Assembly (NCBI RefSeq): GCF_030247185.1
Contig: NC_080572.1
Location: forward strand, 8,201,007-8,265,006
DNA length: 64,000 nucleotides
Source of the DNA: Malaya genurostris
Lineage: Eukaryota; Arthropoda; Insecta; Diptera; Culicidae
Direction: 5' to 3'
The notes below the pieces were generated by a model. It searched no databases, had not been told where the DNA came from, and saw only the letters and a program-made list of their open reading frames with translations. Position 1 is the stretch's first letter, and every line of letters starts with the position of its first letter. The position numbers were made by a program, and so were the translations under genes. Shown in pieces: positions 13,001 through 25,216 of this stretch.

Positions 13001-14906
13001 ATTTGATCCCACTCCAAAGCTATGAAGCTTATCACAGATTATGAATTCACTAGACTGACCTACCGATGAGTGATATGATAATCTATTGTACTATTTTTAC
13101 TAACCGATCCCAAAAAATAACACTTCAGTAAATTTTGATCAATTATTCCTACTCGCAAAATTTTTTTAATCCGAACCACGCAGGTGCATCATTTTCACGG
13201 CCTGTCTAAGGTTGGAAACATCCTCGACAGCACGTCATCGAACATTGGAACCAGAAAATATTGCACAGTCAAAAAGGATTTTACTTTTTGCTTGCATGCA
13301 AAGTGCAAACGACAAGAGCCTATTGCGACAGGTACCTGAAGTTGAATGCAGTCGATGCAATCATTTTTTTTCTTCGCTCCAGAACAGCTTTCCTCTATGC
13401 CACATCTGCTATTCTGCCAATCCATGGACCATCCTGGGAAATATTTGAAAATATGTACGCAAACATCTTCAGATAAGAGTTGCCGGTGCTGAGAGCTGTG
13501 TGTGGACCAACAATATACACCTAATTCCACCACAAATATTAGTATTCTTTATGCGGATGCATTCAAGTGAAACGAAGGCAGAGATAAGCATTTCGTTCGA
13601 GAGCTGTTCTCCAGTGAGATTTGGTATTGTGATGGAAATCGGTATCCGATTAAGGAAACCAGTATCGACAGGAAGCTGGTACTAAGCTGACTGCAGCTGT
13701 TCACTTCCCGGAGGCCATTCGCCTTCTGTTATTGGGAGTGTTGCACGTGACCGGTAAATCTGTCGCTTCGATTTTATTTTTTCGTTTGCGGATGTTTTCT
13801 GTGCGGGTCTGGATCGCTAGTAGAAGTATTTGGATTGACGAACACACCCCTAGGTTTTTTCAATGAAAATCTAATGAAAAATAGAGATTTTTTTTCGTTT
13901 TGATTCGACACGTATTTCGAGATAACAGCATTGAAAATCCTCGAATTATAACCGAATTGATGATGTTAATATTAAGATACAGAAAATCTTGAGGTTGTCA
14001 ACATTTCTGTAGTTCAATAGATTGAATCATATTGTTGCATCGTTGCAATACACTAAGGTATTTTTTATGCGGTTTTTATGCGACTTTTTACGCGAATTTT
14101 CAGAGTTATGCACTTCAGTGTATACAACAATAGCAGCGGATCAAGATAACTTCTTTGTGGAACCCGTGACATTACCGTTGCCTTTTACTAGGAAGATAGT
14201 CGTTTTTAACACTAACTAACAATGTTTGAGAGGCAGTTGGTACATTCCGTCGTCGTTATTTCATGTTGTCCTTTCGTTCGATCAGTATTTCTGAATGCAT
14301 ACCGTATTCTGAAACAAAATTTTTCGCTAATTTCGGTGGAAAGTGATGTATGCGCACATCCATGACACAAATTGCTCCATAAACTAGAATCTCGTTTCAT
14401 CATGTTTTGAATTTAGAAAATATGCACATTTATTGGTTTCACCAGTAAAACTTTCACCGCTGTTTGGTTGAAGGTTGGTAAATTTTCATTCGCATCGAAA
14501 TTTTAATTTAATTTCCATCTTGTTTTCAGTAGTACGAATACCACAAGGTTTGGTAACTGACTTAGATCACGGAAGCACTTGATTCTACAACAGAAACAAT
14601 TGATTCATAATAAGAACTATGGAGTACAATACAATGACTAAAATTATTTATTCAACAATACAATATATTGTTTTACAAATATACAACAAAAATCCACCTG
14701 TTTCCCGATAAAAAAGTTCTGGAAAAAAATTTCTTATGATACTCAACAACCTATATGCTGTGTCAAAAGTTTGTTCACAGTTCGTTAAATGGTTTATAAC
14801 AATATACTGAAATGTATTCGCATGGTCGATATGAATGTTCAATGCCTCTGTAACAATGAATCGTCATGCTTATCTACGGTAAAATGTTTTATTCTAACGT
14901 CGTTCT
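10063..14906. other. Anonymous DNA with scattered repeat relics
   Basis: No gene is supported. A splice-donor-like CAG|GTGAGT lies on the minus strand near 11753, but I see no convincing exon attached to it. Relics of a high-copy repeat occupy 12022-12440 and are listed separately. Short frames around 13.2-13.7 kb and 14.0-14.4 kb have no recognisable domains. Confidence 0.45.
12022..12440. repeat. Diverged tandem repeat relic of the 166-bp family
   Basis: Three diverged units share the order TTTTGTCGGTTACG, a CACTT(A/C)TACCAT-like segment and a CATGATCCAA phrase. The third continues into an AAAATCGGCTTAGCCATCTC segment. The same order occurs in the much better preserved 166-bp tandem units at 46649-47122. 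Confidence 0.5.
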
Positions 14907-14914
14907 ATTCATAC

Positions 14915-15216
14915 TAGAGATGGGCAATTCGTTCGCGAACGGTTCAAAAGAACTAGTTCTTTTTAAAGAATGAATGATCAATAGTTCTTTTTTTGAGAAC
15001 GGTAGTTCTTCAGTTCAAAGTCGGGGATCTTTTTTTTGCTCGAGTAATCCTTTTTGAATCTACGAAACCTCAGTTCTAATTGATATCTCAGTTAGTCATT
15101 CAACAGGCAAATTAACTATGAAAAGAACGAACGAACGGCTCTCGAGAACTAGTTCTTTTAATAGAACTCTGCATCACTGAACGGTTCTTTGAAATGAATT
15201 GTTTTGCCCATCTCTA
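14915..15216. mobile_element. hAT-type MITE, 302 bp
   Basis: The ends are inverted repeats, TAGAGATGGGCAA on the left and TTGCCCATCTCTA on the right. They are flanked by a perfect 8-bp direct duplication ATTCATAC (14907-14914 and 15217-15224). An 8-bp duplication with ends of this type is characteristic of hAT transposons. The interior has no coding capacity and is rich in short palindromes such as GAACTAGTTC, so the copy is non-autonomous. Both target duplications are intact, which suggests a fairly recent insertion. Confidence 0.8.
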
Positions 15217-15363
15217 ATTCATACCTTGGTTGTAGTCAGTGTTATTATGTCATTTCTATTCACGTCCCGGTTGGAAATGACTGTATCGAATAGGAGGTAA
15301 AGTGGTTAGAAGATAATGACGTGAAGAGAACAAGAGATAACGAAAAAAGAATAGTAACGAGTA

Positions 15364-18300
15364 AAGAGACAAGAGACAAGAGACAAGAGACAAGAGACAA
15401 GAGCAAAGAGCAAAGAGCAAAGAGCAAAGAGCAAAGAGCAAAGAGCAAAGAGCAAAGAGCAAAGAGCAAAGAGCAAAGAGCAAAGAGCAAAGAGCAAAGA
15501 GCAAAGAGCAAAGAGCAAAGAGCAAAGAGCAAAGAGCAAAGAGCAAAGAGCAAAGAGCAAAGAGCAAAGAGCAAAGAGCAAAGAGCAAAGAGCAAAGAGC
15601 AAAGAGCAAAGAGCAAAGAGCAAAGAACAAAGAGCAAAGAGCAAAGAGCAAAGAGCAAAGAGCAAAGAGCAAAGAGCAAAGAGCAAAGAGCAAAGAGCAA
15701 AGAGCAAAGAGCAAAGAGCAAAGAGCAAAGCGCAAAGAGCAAAGAGCAAAGAGCAAAGAGCAAAGAGCAAAGAGCAAAGAGCAAAGAGCAAAGAGCAAAG
15801 AGCAAAGAGCAAAGAGCAAAGAGCAAAGAGCAAAGAGCAAAGAGCAAAGAGCAAAGAGCAAAGAGCAAAGAGCAAAGAGCAAAGAGCAAAGAGCAAAGAG
15901 CAAAGAGCAAAGAGCAAAGAGCAAAGAGCAAAGAGCAAAGAGCAAAGAGCAAAGAGCAAAGAGCGAAGAGCAAAGAGCAAAGAGCAAAGAGCAAAGAGCA
16001 AAGAGCAAAGAGCAAAGAGCAAAGAGCAAAAAGCAAGGAGCAAAGAGCGAAGAGCGAAGAGCAAAGAGCAAAGAGCAAAGAGTAAAGAGTAAAGAATAAA
16101 AAGCAAGGAGCAAAGAGTAAAGAGTAAAGAGTAAAGAGTAAAGAGTAAAGAGTAAAGAGTAAATAGTAAACAGTAAAGAGTAAAGAGTAAAGAGTAAAGA
16201 GCAAAGAGTAAAGAGTAAAGAGTAAAGAGTAAAGAGTAAAGAGTAAAGAGTAAAGAGTAAAGAGTAAAGAGTAAAGAGTAAAGAGTAAAGAGTAAAGAGT
16301 AAAGAGTAAAGAGTAAAGAGTAAAGAGTAAAGAGTAAAGAGTAAAGAGTAAAGAGTAAAGAGTAAAGAGTAAAGAGTAAAGAGTAAAGAGTAAAGAGTAA
16401 AGAGTAAAGAGTAAAGAGTAAAGAGTAAAGAGTAAAGAGTAAAGAGTAAAGAGTAAAGAGTAAAGAGTAAAGAGTAAAGAGTAAAGAGTAAAGAGTAAAG
16501 AGTAAAGAGTAAAGAGTAAAGAGTAAAGAGTAAAGAGTAAAGAGTAAAGAGTAAAGAGTAAAGAGTAAAGAGTAAAGAGTAAAGAGTAAAGAGTAAAGAG
16601 TAAAGAGTAAAGAGTAAAGAGTAAAGAGTAAAGAGTAAAGAGTAAAGAGTAAAGAGTAAAGAGTAAAGAGTAAAGAGTAAAGAGTAAAGAGTAAAGAGTA
16701 AAGAGTAAAGAGTAAAGAGTAAAGAGTAAAGAGTAAAGAGTAAAGAGTAAAGAGTAAAGAGTAAAGAGTAAAGAGTAAAGAGTAAAGAGTAAAGAGTAAA
16801 GAGTAAAGAGTAAAGAGTAAAGAGTAAAGAGTAAAGAGTAAAGAGTAAAGAGTAAAGAGTAAAGAGTAAAGAGTAAAGAGTAAAGAGTAAAGAGCAAAGA
16901 GCAAAGAGCAAAGAGCAAAGAGCAAAGAGCAAAGAGCAAAGAGCAAAGAACAAAGAGCAAAGAGCAAAGAGCAAAGAGCAAAGAGCAAAAAGCAAAGAGC
17001 AAAGAGCAAAGAGCAAAGAGCAAAGAGCAAAGAGCAAAGAGCAAAGAGCAAAAAGCAAGGAGCAAAGAGCGAAGAGCAAAGAGCAAAGAACAAAGAGTAA
17101 AGAGTAAAGAATAAAAAGCAAGGAGCAAAGAGTAAAGAGTAAAGAGTAAAGAGTAAAGAGTAAAGAGTAAAAAGTAAAGAGTAAAGAGTAAAGAGTAAAG
17201 AGTAAAGAGTAAAGAGTAAAGAGTAAAGAGTAAAGAGTAAAGAGTAAAGAGTAAAGAGTAAAGAGTAAAGAGTAAAGAGTAAAGAGTAAAGAGTAAAGAG
17301 TAAAGAGTAAAGAGTAAAGAGTAAAGAGTAAAGAGTAAAGAGTAAAGAGTAAAGAGTAAAGAGTAAAGAGTAAAGAGTAAAGAGTAAAGAGTAAAGAGTA
17401 AAGAGTAAAGAGTAAAGAGTAAAGAGTAAAGAGTAAAGAGTAAAGAGTAAAGAGTAAAGAGTAAAGAGTAAAGAGTAAAGAGTAAAGAGTAAAGAGTAAA
17501 GAGTAAAGAGTAAAGAGTAAAGAGTAAAGAGTAAAGAGTAAAGAGTAAAGAGTAAAGAGTAAAGAGTAAAGAGTAAAGAGTAAAGAGTAAAGAGTAAAGA
17601 GTAAAGAGTAAAGAGTAAAGAGTAAAGAGTAAAGAGTAAAGAGTAAAGAGTAAAGAGTAAAGAGTAAAGAGTAAAGAGTAAAGAGTAAAGAGCAAAGAGC
17701 AAAGAGCAAAAAGCAAGGAGCAAAGAGCGAAGAGCAAAGAGTAAAGAGTAAAGAATAAAAAGCAAGGAGCAAAGAGTAAAGAGTAAAGAGTAAAGAGTAA
17801 AGAGTAAAGAGTAAAGAGTAAAGAGTAAAGAGTAAAGAGTAAAGAGTAAAGAGTAAAGAGCAAAGAGCAAAGAGCAAAGAGCAAAGAGCAAAGAGCAAAG
17901 AGCAAAGAGCAAAAGAGCAAAGAGCAAAGAGCAAAGAACAAAGAGCAAAGAGCAAAGAGCAAAGAGCAAAAAGCAAGGAGCAAGGAGCAAAGAGCGAAGA
18001 GCAAAGAGCAAAGAGCAAAGAGCAAAGAGTAAAGAGTAAAGAGTAAAGAGTAAAGAGTAAAGAGTAAAGAGTAAAGAGTAAAGAGTAAAGAGTAAAGAGT
18101 AAAGAGTAAAGAGTAAAGAGTAAAGAGTAAAGAGTAAAGAGTAAAGAGTAAAGAGTAAAGAGTAAAGAGTAAAGAGTAAAGAGTAAAGAGTAAAGAGTAA
18201 AGAGTAAAGAGTAAAGAGTAAAGAGTAAAGAGTAAAGAGTAAAGAGTAAAGAGTAAAGAGTAAAGAGTAAAGAGTAAAGAGTAAAGAGTAAAGAGTAAAG

Positions 18301-21300
18301 AGTAAAGAGTAAAGAGTAAAGAGTAAAGAGTAAAGAGTAAAGAGTAAAGAGTAAAGAGTAAAGAGTAAAGAGTAAAGAGTAAAGAGTAAAGAGTAAAGAG
18401 TAAAGAGTAAAGAGTAAAGAGTAAAGAGTAAAGAGCAAAGAGCAAAGAGCAAAAAGCAAGGAGCAAAGAGCGAAGAGCAAAGAGTAAAGAGTAAAGAATA
18501 AAAAGCAAGGAGCAAAGAGTAAAGAGTAAAGAGTAAAGAGTAAAGAGTAAAGAGTAAAGAGTAAAGAGTAAAGAGTAAAGAGTAAAGAGTAAAGAGTAAA
18601 GAGTAAAGAGCAAAGAGCAAAGAGCAAAGAGCAAAGAGCAAAGAGCAAAAGAGCAAAGAGCAAAGAGCAAAGAACAAAGAGCAAAGAGCAAAGAGCAAAG
18701 AGCAAAAAGCAAGGAGCAAGGAGCAAAGAGCGAAGAGCAAAGAGCAAAGAGCAAAGAGCAAAGAGTAAAGAGTAAAGAGTAAAGAGTAAAGAGTAAAGAG
18801 TAAAGAGTAAAGAGTAAAGAGTAAAGAGTAAAGAGTAAAGAGTAAAAAGTAAAGAGTAAAGAGTAAAGAGTAAAGAGTAAAGAGTAAAGAGTAAAGAGTA
18901 AAGAGTAAAGAGTAAAGAGTAAAGAGTAAAGAGTAAAGAGTAAAGAGTAAAGAGTAAAGAGTAAAGAGTAAAGAGTAAAGAGTAAAGAGTAAAGAGTAAA
19001 GAGTAAAGAGTAAAGAGTAAAGAGTAAAGAGTAAAGAGTAAAGAGTAAAGAGTAAAGAGTAAAGAGTAAAGAGTAAAGAGTAAAGAGTAAAGAGTAAAGA
19101 GTAAAGAGTAAAGAGTAAAGAGTAAAGAGTAAAGAGTAAAGAGTAAAGAGTAAAGAGTAAAGAGTAAAGAGTAAAGAGTAAAGAGTAAAGAGTAAAGAGT
19201 AAAGAGTAAAGAGTAAAGAGTAAAGAGTAAAGAGTAAAGAGTAAAGAGTAAAGAATAAAGAGTAAAGAGTAAAGAGTAAAGAGTAAAGAGTAAAGAGTAA
19301 AGAGTAAAGAGTAAAGAGTAAAGAGTAAAGAGTAAAGAGTAAAGAGTAAAGAGTAAAGAGTAAAGAGTAAAGAGTAAAGAGTAAAGAGTAAAGAGTAAAG
19401 AGTAAAGAGTAAAGAGTAAAGAGTAGAGTAAAGAGTAAAGAGTAGAGTAAAGAGTAAAGAGTAGAGTAAAGAGTAGAGTAAAGAGTAAAGCGTAAAGAGT
19501 AAAGAGTAAAGAGTAAAGAGTAAAGAGTAAAGAGTAAAGAGTAAAGAGTAAAGAGTAAAGAGTAAAGAGTAAAGAGTAAAGAGTAAAGAGTAAAGAGTAA
19601 AGAGTAAAGAGTAAAGAGTAAAGAGTAAAGAGTAAAGAGTAAAGAGTAAAGAGTAAAGAGTAAAGAGTAAAGAGTAAAGAGTAAAGAGCAAAGAGTAAAG
19701 AGTAAAGAGTAAAGAGTAAAGAGTAAAGAGTAAAGAGTAAAGAGTAAAGAGTAAAGAGTAAAGAGTAAAGAGTAAAGAGTAAAGAGTAAAGAGTAAAGAG
19801 TAAAGAGTAAAGAGTAAAGAGTAAAGAGTAAAGAGTAAAGAGTAAAGAGTAAAGAGTAAAGAGTAAAGAATAAAGAGTAAAGAGTAAAGAGTAAAGAGTA
19901 AAGAGTAAAGAGTAAAGAGTAAAGAGTAAAGAGCAAAGAGCAAAGAGCAAAGAGCAAAGAGCAAAGAGCAAAGAGCAAAGAGCAAAGAGCAAAGAACAAA
20001 GAGCAAAGAGCAAAGAGCAAAGAGCAAAGAGCAAAGAGCAAAGAGCAAAGAGCAAAGAGCAAAGAGCAAAGAGCAAAGAGCAAAGAGCAAAGAGCAAAGC
20101 GCAAAGAGCAAAGAGCAAAGAGCAAAGAGCAAAGAGCAAAGAGCAAAGAGCAAAGAGCAAAGAGCAAAGAGCAAAGAGCAAAGAGCAAAGAGCAAAGAGC
20201 AAAGAGCAAAGAGCAAAGAGCAAAGAGCAAAGAGCAAAGAGCAAAGAGCAAAGAGCAAAGAGCAAAGAGCAAAGAGCAAAGAGCAAAGAGCAAAGAGCAA
20301 AGAGCAAAGAGCAAAGAGCAAAGAGCAAAGAGCGAAGAGCAAAGAGCAAAGAGCAAAGAGCAAAGAGCAAAGAGCAAAGAGCAAAGAGCAAAGAGCAAAA
20401 AGCAAGGAGCAAAGAGCGAAGAGCGAAGAGCAAAGAGCAAAGAGCAAAGAGTAAAGAGTAAAGAATAAAAAGCAAGGAGCAAAGAGTAAAGAGTAAAGAG
20501 TAAAGAGTAAAGAGTAAAGAGTAAAGAGTAAAGAGTAAATAGTAAACAGTAAAGAGTAAAGAGTAAAGAGTAAAGAGCAAAGAGTAAAGAGTAAAGAGTA
20601 AAGAGTAAAGAGTAAAGAGTAAAGAGTAAAGAGTAAAGAGTAAAGAGTAAAGAGTAAAGAGTAAAGAGTAAAGAGTAAAGAGTAAAGAGTAAAGAGTAAA
20701 GAGTAAAGAGTAAAGAGTAAAGAGTAAAGAGTAAAGAGTAAAGAGTAAAGAGTAAAGAGTAAAGAGTAAAGAGTAAAGAGTAAAGAGTAAAGAGTAAAGA
20801 GTAAAGAGTAAAGAGTAAAGAGTAAAGAGTAAAGAGTAAAGAGTAAAGAGTAAAGAGTAAAGAGTAAAGAGTAAAGAGTAAAGAGTAAAGAGTAAAGAGT
20901 AAAGAGTAAAGAGTAAAGAGTAAAGAGTAAAGAGTAAAGAGTAAAGAGTAAAGAGTAAAGAGTAAAGAGTAAAGAGTAAAGAGTAAAGAGTAAAGAGTAA
21001 AGAGTAAAGAGTAAAGAGTAAAGAGTAAAGAGTAAAGAGTAAAGAGTAAAGAGTAAAGAGTAAAGAGTAAAGAGTAAAGAGTAAAGAGTAAAGAGTAAAG
21101 AGTAAAGAGTAAAGAGTAAAGAGTAAAGAGTAAAGAGTAAAGAGTAAAGAGTAAAGAGTAAAGAGTAAAGAGTAAAGAGTAAAGAGTAAAGAGTAAAGAG
21201 TAAAGAGTAAAGAGTAAAGAGTAAAGAGTAAAGAGTAAAGAGTAAAGAGTAAAGAGCAAAGAGCAAAGAGCAAAGAGCAAAGAGCAAAGAGCAAAGAGCA

Positions 21301-24300
21301 AAGAGCAAAGAACAAAGAGCAAAGAGCAAAGAGCAAAGAGCAAAGAGCAAAAAGCAAAGAGCAAAGAGCAAAGAGCAAAGAGCAAAGAGCAAAGAGCAAA
21401 GAGCAAAGAGCAAAAAGCAAGGAGCAAAGAGCGAAGAGCAAAGAGCAAAGAACAAAGAGTAAAGAGTAAAGAATAAAAAGCAAGGAGCAAAGAGTAAAGA
21501 GTAAAGAGTAAAGAGTAAAGAGTAAAGAGTAAAAAGTAAAGAGTAAAGAGTAAAGAGTAAAGAGTAAAGAGTAAAGAGTAAAGAGTAAAGAGTAAAGAGT
21601 AAAGAGTAAAGAGTAAAGAGTAAAGAGTAAAGAGTAAAGAGTAAAGAGTAAAGAGTAAAGAGTAAAGAGTAAAGAGTAAAGAGTAAAGAGTAAAGAGTAA
21701 AGAGTAAAGAGTAAAGAGTAAAGAGTAAAGAGTAAAGAGTAAAGAGTAAAGAGTAAAGAGTAAAGAGTAAAGAGTAAAGAGTAAAGAGTAAAGAGTAAAG
21801 AGTAAAGAGTAAAGAGTAAAGAGTAAAGAGTAAAGAGTAAAGAGTAAAGAGTAAAGAGTAAAGAGTAAAGAGTAAAGAGTAAAGAGTAAAGAGTAAAGAG
21901 TAAAGAGTAAAGAGTAAAGAGTAAAGAGTAAAGAGTAAAGAGTAAAGAGTAAAGAGTAAAGAGTAAAGAGTAAAGAGTAAAGAGTAAAGAGTAAAGAGTA
22001 AAGAGTAAAGAGTAAAGAGTAAAGAGTAAAGAGTAAAGAGTAAAGAGTAAAGAGTAAAGAGTAAAGAGCAAAGAGCAAAGAGCAAAAAGCAAGGAGCAAA
22101 GAGCGAAGAGCAAAGAGTAAAGAGTAAAGAATAAAAAGCAAGGAGCAAAGAGTAAAGAGTAAAGAGTAAAGAGTAAAGAGTAAAGAGTAAAGAGTAAAGA
22201 GTAAAGAGTAAAGAGTAAAGAGTAAAGAGTAAAGAGTAAAGAGCAAAGAGCAAAGAGCAAAGAGCAAAGAGCAAAGAGCAAAGAGCAAAGAGCAAAAGAG
22301 CAAAGAGCAAAGAGCAAAGAACAAAGAGCAAAGAGCAAAGAGCAAAGAGCAAAAAGCAAGGAGCAAGGAGCAAAGAGCGAAGAGCAAAGAGCAAAGAGCA
22401 AAGAGCAAAGAGTAAAGAGTAAAGAGTAAAGAGTAAAGAGTAAAGAGTAAAGAGTAAAGAGTAAAGAGTAAAGAGTAAAGAGTAAAGAGTAAAGAGTAAA
22501 GAGTAAAGAGTAAAGAGTAAAGAGTAAAGAGTAAAGAGTAAAGAGTAAAGAGTAAAGAGTAAAGAGTAAAGAGTAAAGAGTAAAGAGTAAAGAGTAAAGA
22601 GTAAAGAGTAAAGAGTAAAGAGTAAAGAGTAAAGAGTAAAGAGTAAAGAGTAAAGAGTAAAGAGTAAAGAGTAAAGAGTAAAGAGTAAAGAGTAAAGAGT
22701 AAAGAGTAAAGAGTAAAGAGTAAAGAGTAAAGAGTAAAGAGTAAAGAGTAAAGAGTAAAGAGTAAAGAGTAAAGAGTAAAGAGTAAAGAGTAAAGAGTAA
22801 AGAGTAAAGAGTAAAGAGTAAAGAGCAAAGAGCAAAGAGCAAAAAGCAAGGAGCAAAGAGCGAAGAGCAAAGAGTAAAGAGTAAAGAATAAAAAGCAAGG
22901 AGCAAAGAGTAAAGAGTAAAGAGTAAAGAGTAAAGAGTAAAGAGTAAAGAGTAAAGAGTAAAGAGTAAAGAGTAAAGAGTAAAGAGTAAAGAGTAAAGAG
23001 TAAAGAGCAAAGAGCAAAGAGCAAAGAGCAAAGAGCAAAGAGCAAAAGAGCAAAGAGCAAAGAGCAAAGAACAAAGAGCAAAGAGCAAAGAGCAAAGAGC
23101 AAAAAGCAAGGAGCAAGGAGCAAAGAGCGAAGAGCAAAGAGCAAAGAGCAAAGAGCAAAGAGTAAAGAGTAAAGAGTAAAGAGTAAAGAGTAAAGAGTAA
23201 AGAGTAAAGAGTAAAGAGTAAAGAGTAAAGAGTAAAGAGTAAAAAGTAAAGAGTAAAGAGTAAAGAGTAAAGAGTAAAGAGTAAAGAGTAAAGAGTAAAG
23301 AGTAAAGAGTAAAGAGTAAAGAGTAAAGAGTAAAGAGTAAAGAGTAAAGAGTAAAGAGTAAAGAGTAAAGAGTAAAGAGTAAAGAGTAAAGAGTAAAGAG
23401 TAAAGAGTAAAGAGTAAAGAGTAAAGAGTAAAGAGTAAAGAGTAAAGAGTAAAGAGTAAAGAGTAAAGAGTAAAGAGTAAAGAGTAAAGAGTAAAGAGTA
23501 AAGAGTAAAGAGTAAAGAGTAAAGAGTAAAGAGTAAAGAGTAAAGAGTAAAGAGTAAAGAGTAAAGAGTAAAGAGTAAAGAGTAAAGAGTAAAGAGTAAA
23601 GAGTAAAGAGTAAAGAGTAAAGAGTAAAGAATAAAGAGTAAAGAGTAAAGAGTAAAGAGTAAAGAGTAAAGAGTAAAGAGTAAAGAGTAAAGAGTAAAGA
23701 GTAAAGAGTAAAGAGTAAAGAGTAAAGAGTAAAGAGTAAAGAGTAAAGAGTAAAGAGTAAAGAGTAAAGAGTAAAGAGTAAAGAGTAAAGAGTAAAGAGT
23801 AAAGAGTAGAGTAAAGAGTAAAGAGTAGAGTAAAGAGTAAAGAGTAGAGTAAAGAGTAGAGTAAAGAGTAAAGCGTAAAGAGTAAAGAGTAAAGAGTAAA
23901 GAGTAAAGAGTAAAGAGTAAAGAGTAAAGAGTAAAGAGTAAAGAGTAAAGAGTAAAGAGTAAAGAGTAAAGAGTAAAGAGTAAAGAGTAAAGAGTAAAGA
24001 GTAAAGAGTAAAGAGTAAAGAGTAAAGAGTAAAGAGTAAAGAGCAAAGAGTAAAGAGTAAAGAGTAAAGAGTAAAGAGTAAAGAGTAAAGAGTAAAGAGT
24101 AAAGAGTAAAGAGTAAAGAGTAAAGAGTAAAGAGTAAAGAGTAAAGAGTAAAGAGTAAAGAGTAAAGAGTAAAGAGTAAAGAGTAAAGAGTAAAGAGTAA
24201 AGAGTAAAGAGTAAAGAGTAAAGAGTAAAGAATAAAGAGTAAAGAGTAAAGAGTAAAGAGTAAAGAGTAAAGAGTAAAGAGTAAAGAGTAAAGAGTAAAG

Positions 24301-24507
24301 AGTAAAGAGTAAAGAGTAAAGAGTAAAGAGTAAAGAGTAAAGAGTAAAGAGTAAAGAGTAAAGAGTAAAGAGTAAAGAGTAAAGAGTAAAGAGTAAAGAG
24401 TAAAGAGTAAAGAGTAAAGAGTAAAGAGTAAAGAGTAAAGAGTAAAGAGTAAAGAGTAAAGAGTAAAGAGTAAAGAGTAAAGAGTAAAGAGTAAAGAGTA
24501 AAGAGTA
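15364..24507. repeat. Heptamer satellite array, left part (about 9.1 kb)
   Basis: This is an uninterrupted array of 7-bp units in two main variants, GAGTAAA (A) and GAGCAAA (B), arranged in alternating blocks. The first units at the left edge are a third variant, GAGACAA. Rare variants (GCGAAG, AAGCAAGG, AGAATAAA, AATAGTAAACAG, GTAGAGT) act as landmarks. They show that the array consists mainly of two copies of a unit of about 4.37 kb, with a nested repeat of about 0.74-0.76 kb. On the minus strand the A unit reads SLLFTLY and the B unit SLLFALC in all three frames. This explains the open frames of about 3,000 codons, which I do not regard as genes. Confidence 0.97.
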
Positions 24508-25216
24508 CCCGAGCAAAGTCAAACATCAAAACGAGAGCAAATTGAAATCTTATTATGATAGCAACATCACATTGAAATCTTAATTTGAACTCAGCTCATC
24601 AATTTTTCAATTGATATCACATTATGTTATCTTTTTGCTGTTACTTTTGAAAAAAAAAACTTGCGAGCAAAAATTTTTGGAAACTCCAAAAATGGTTATT
24701 CAAAAGCAACAACTTAATAACTGCATCAAACTTTTACACCAATAATACTCTATATTTTTACTTGCGAGATTATTGTTGTAGCACCACACATCTGGAGGAC
24801 ATTGGATAGGTTGGTGATCATTGGTGCTACGTTTATCTGAAGTTCTCTTGGCATACTGAGCCTTCACCACCAGATCCGGCCAAAAGCCCTCATTCCCTTT
24901 TAAGGACGAATAGCGGCTTGGGCATTCTCATCTCGCTAATCGTCAGCCACAGAAAGACCTTCTTCAGGAACTTGATATCAAAAATACATTTGACGTCAAC
25001 GATTTCTTTCTGCTGGGATACGTTAAATATCAGATTCTCTAACAGTTTTCGCGTTTAGTTAAAAAAAGATGTTAAATGTTTTGACTATTATTTTCGGTCG
25101 TTGTTTTGACCGTTATTGTCTGTGGTTCAGAAATCGGCAAACGGCATTGCCAAAGTGATTGTTTTTCCGTGCATCAACTAACAAGTCCTTTGAATAATAC
25201 GCTCTTCTTCATATCA

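Noticed and set aside
15321..16085. Plus-strand 254-codon frame reading KSKEQRA repeats
   Set aside because: It covers only the GAGCAAA block and ends where GAGTAAA introduces TAA codons, so it is repeat composition and not a gene.
15256..24529. Minus-strand open frames of 2,600-3,089 codons (SLLFTLY repeats)
   Set aside because: They are a by-product of a stop-free 7-bp satellite read in three overlapping frames. No unique N- or C-terminal domain or conserved start exists.
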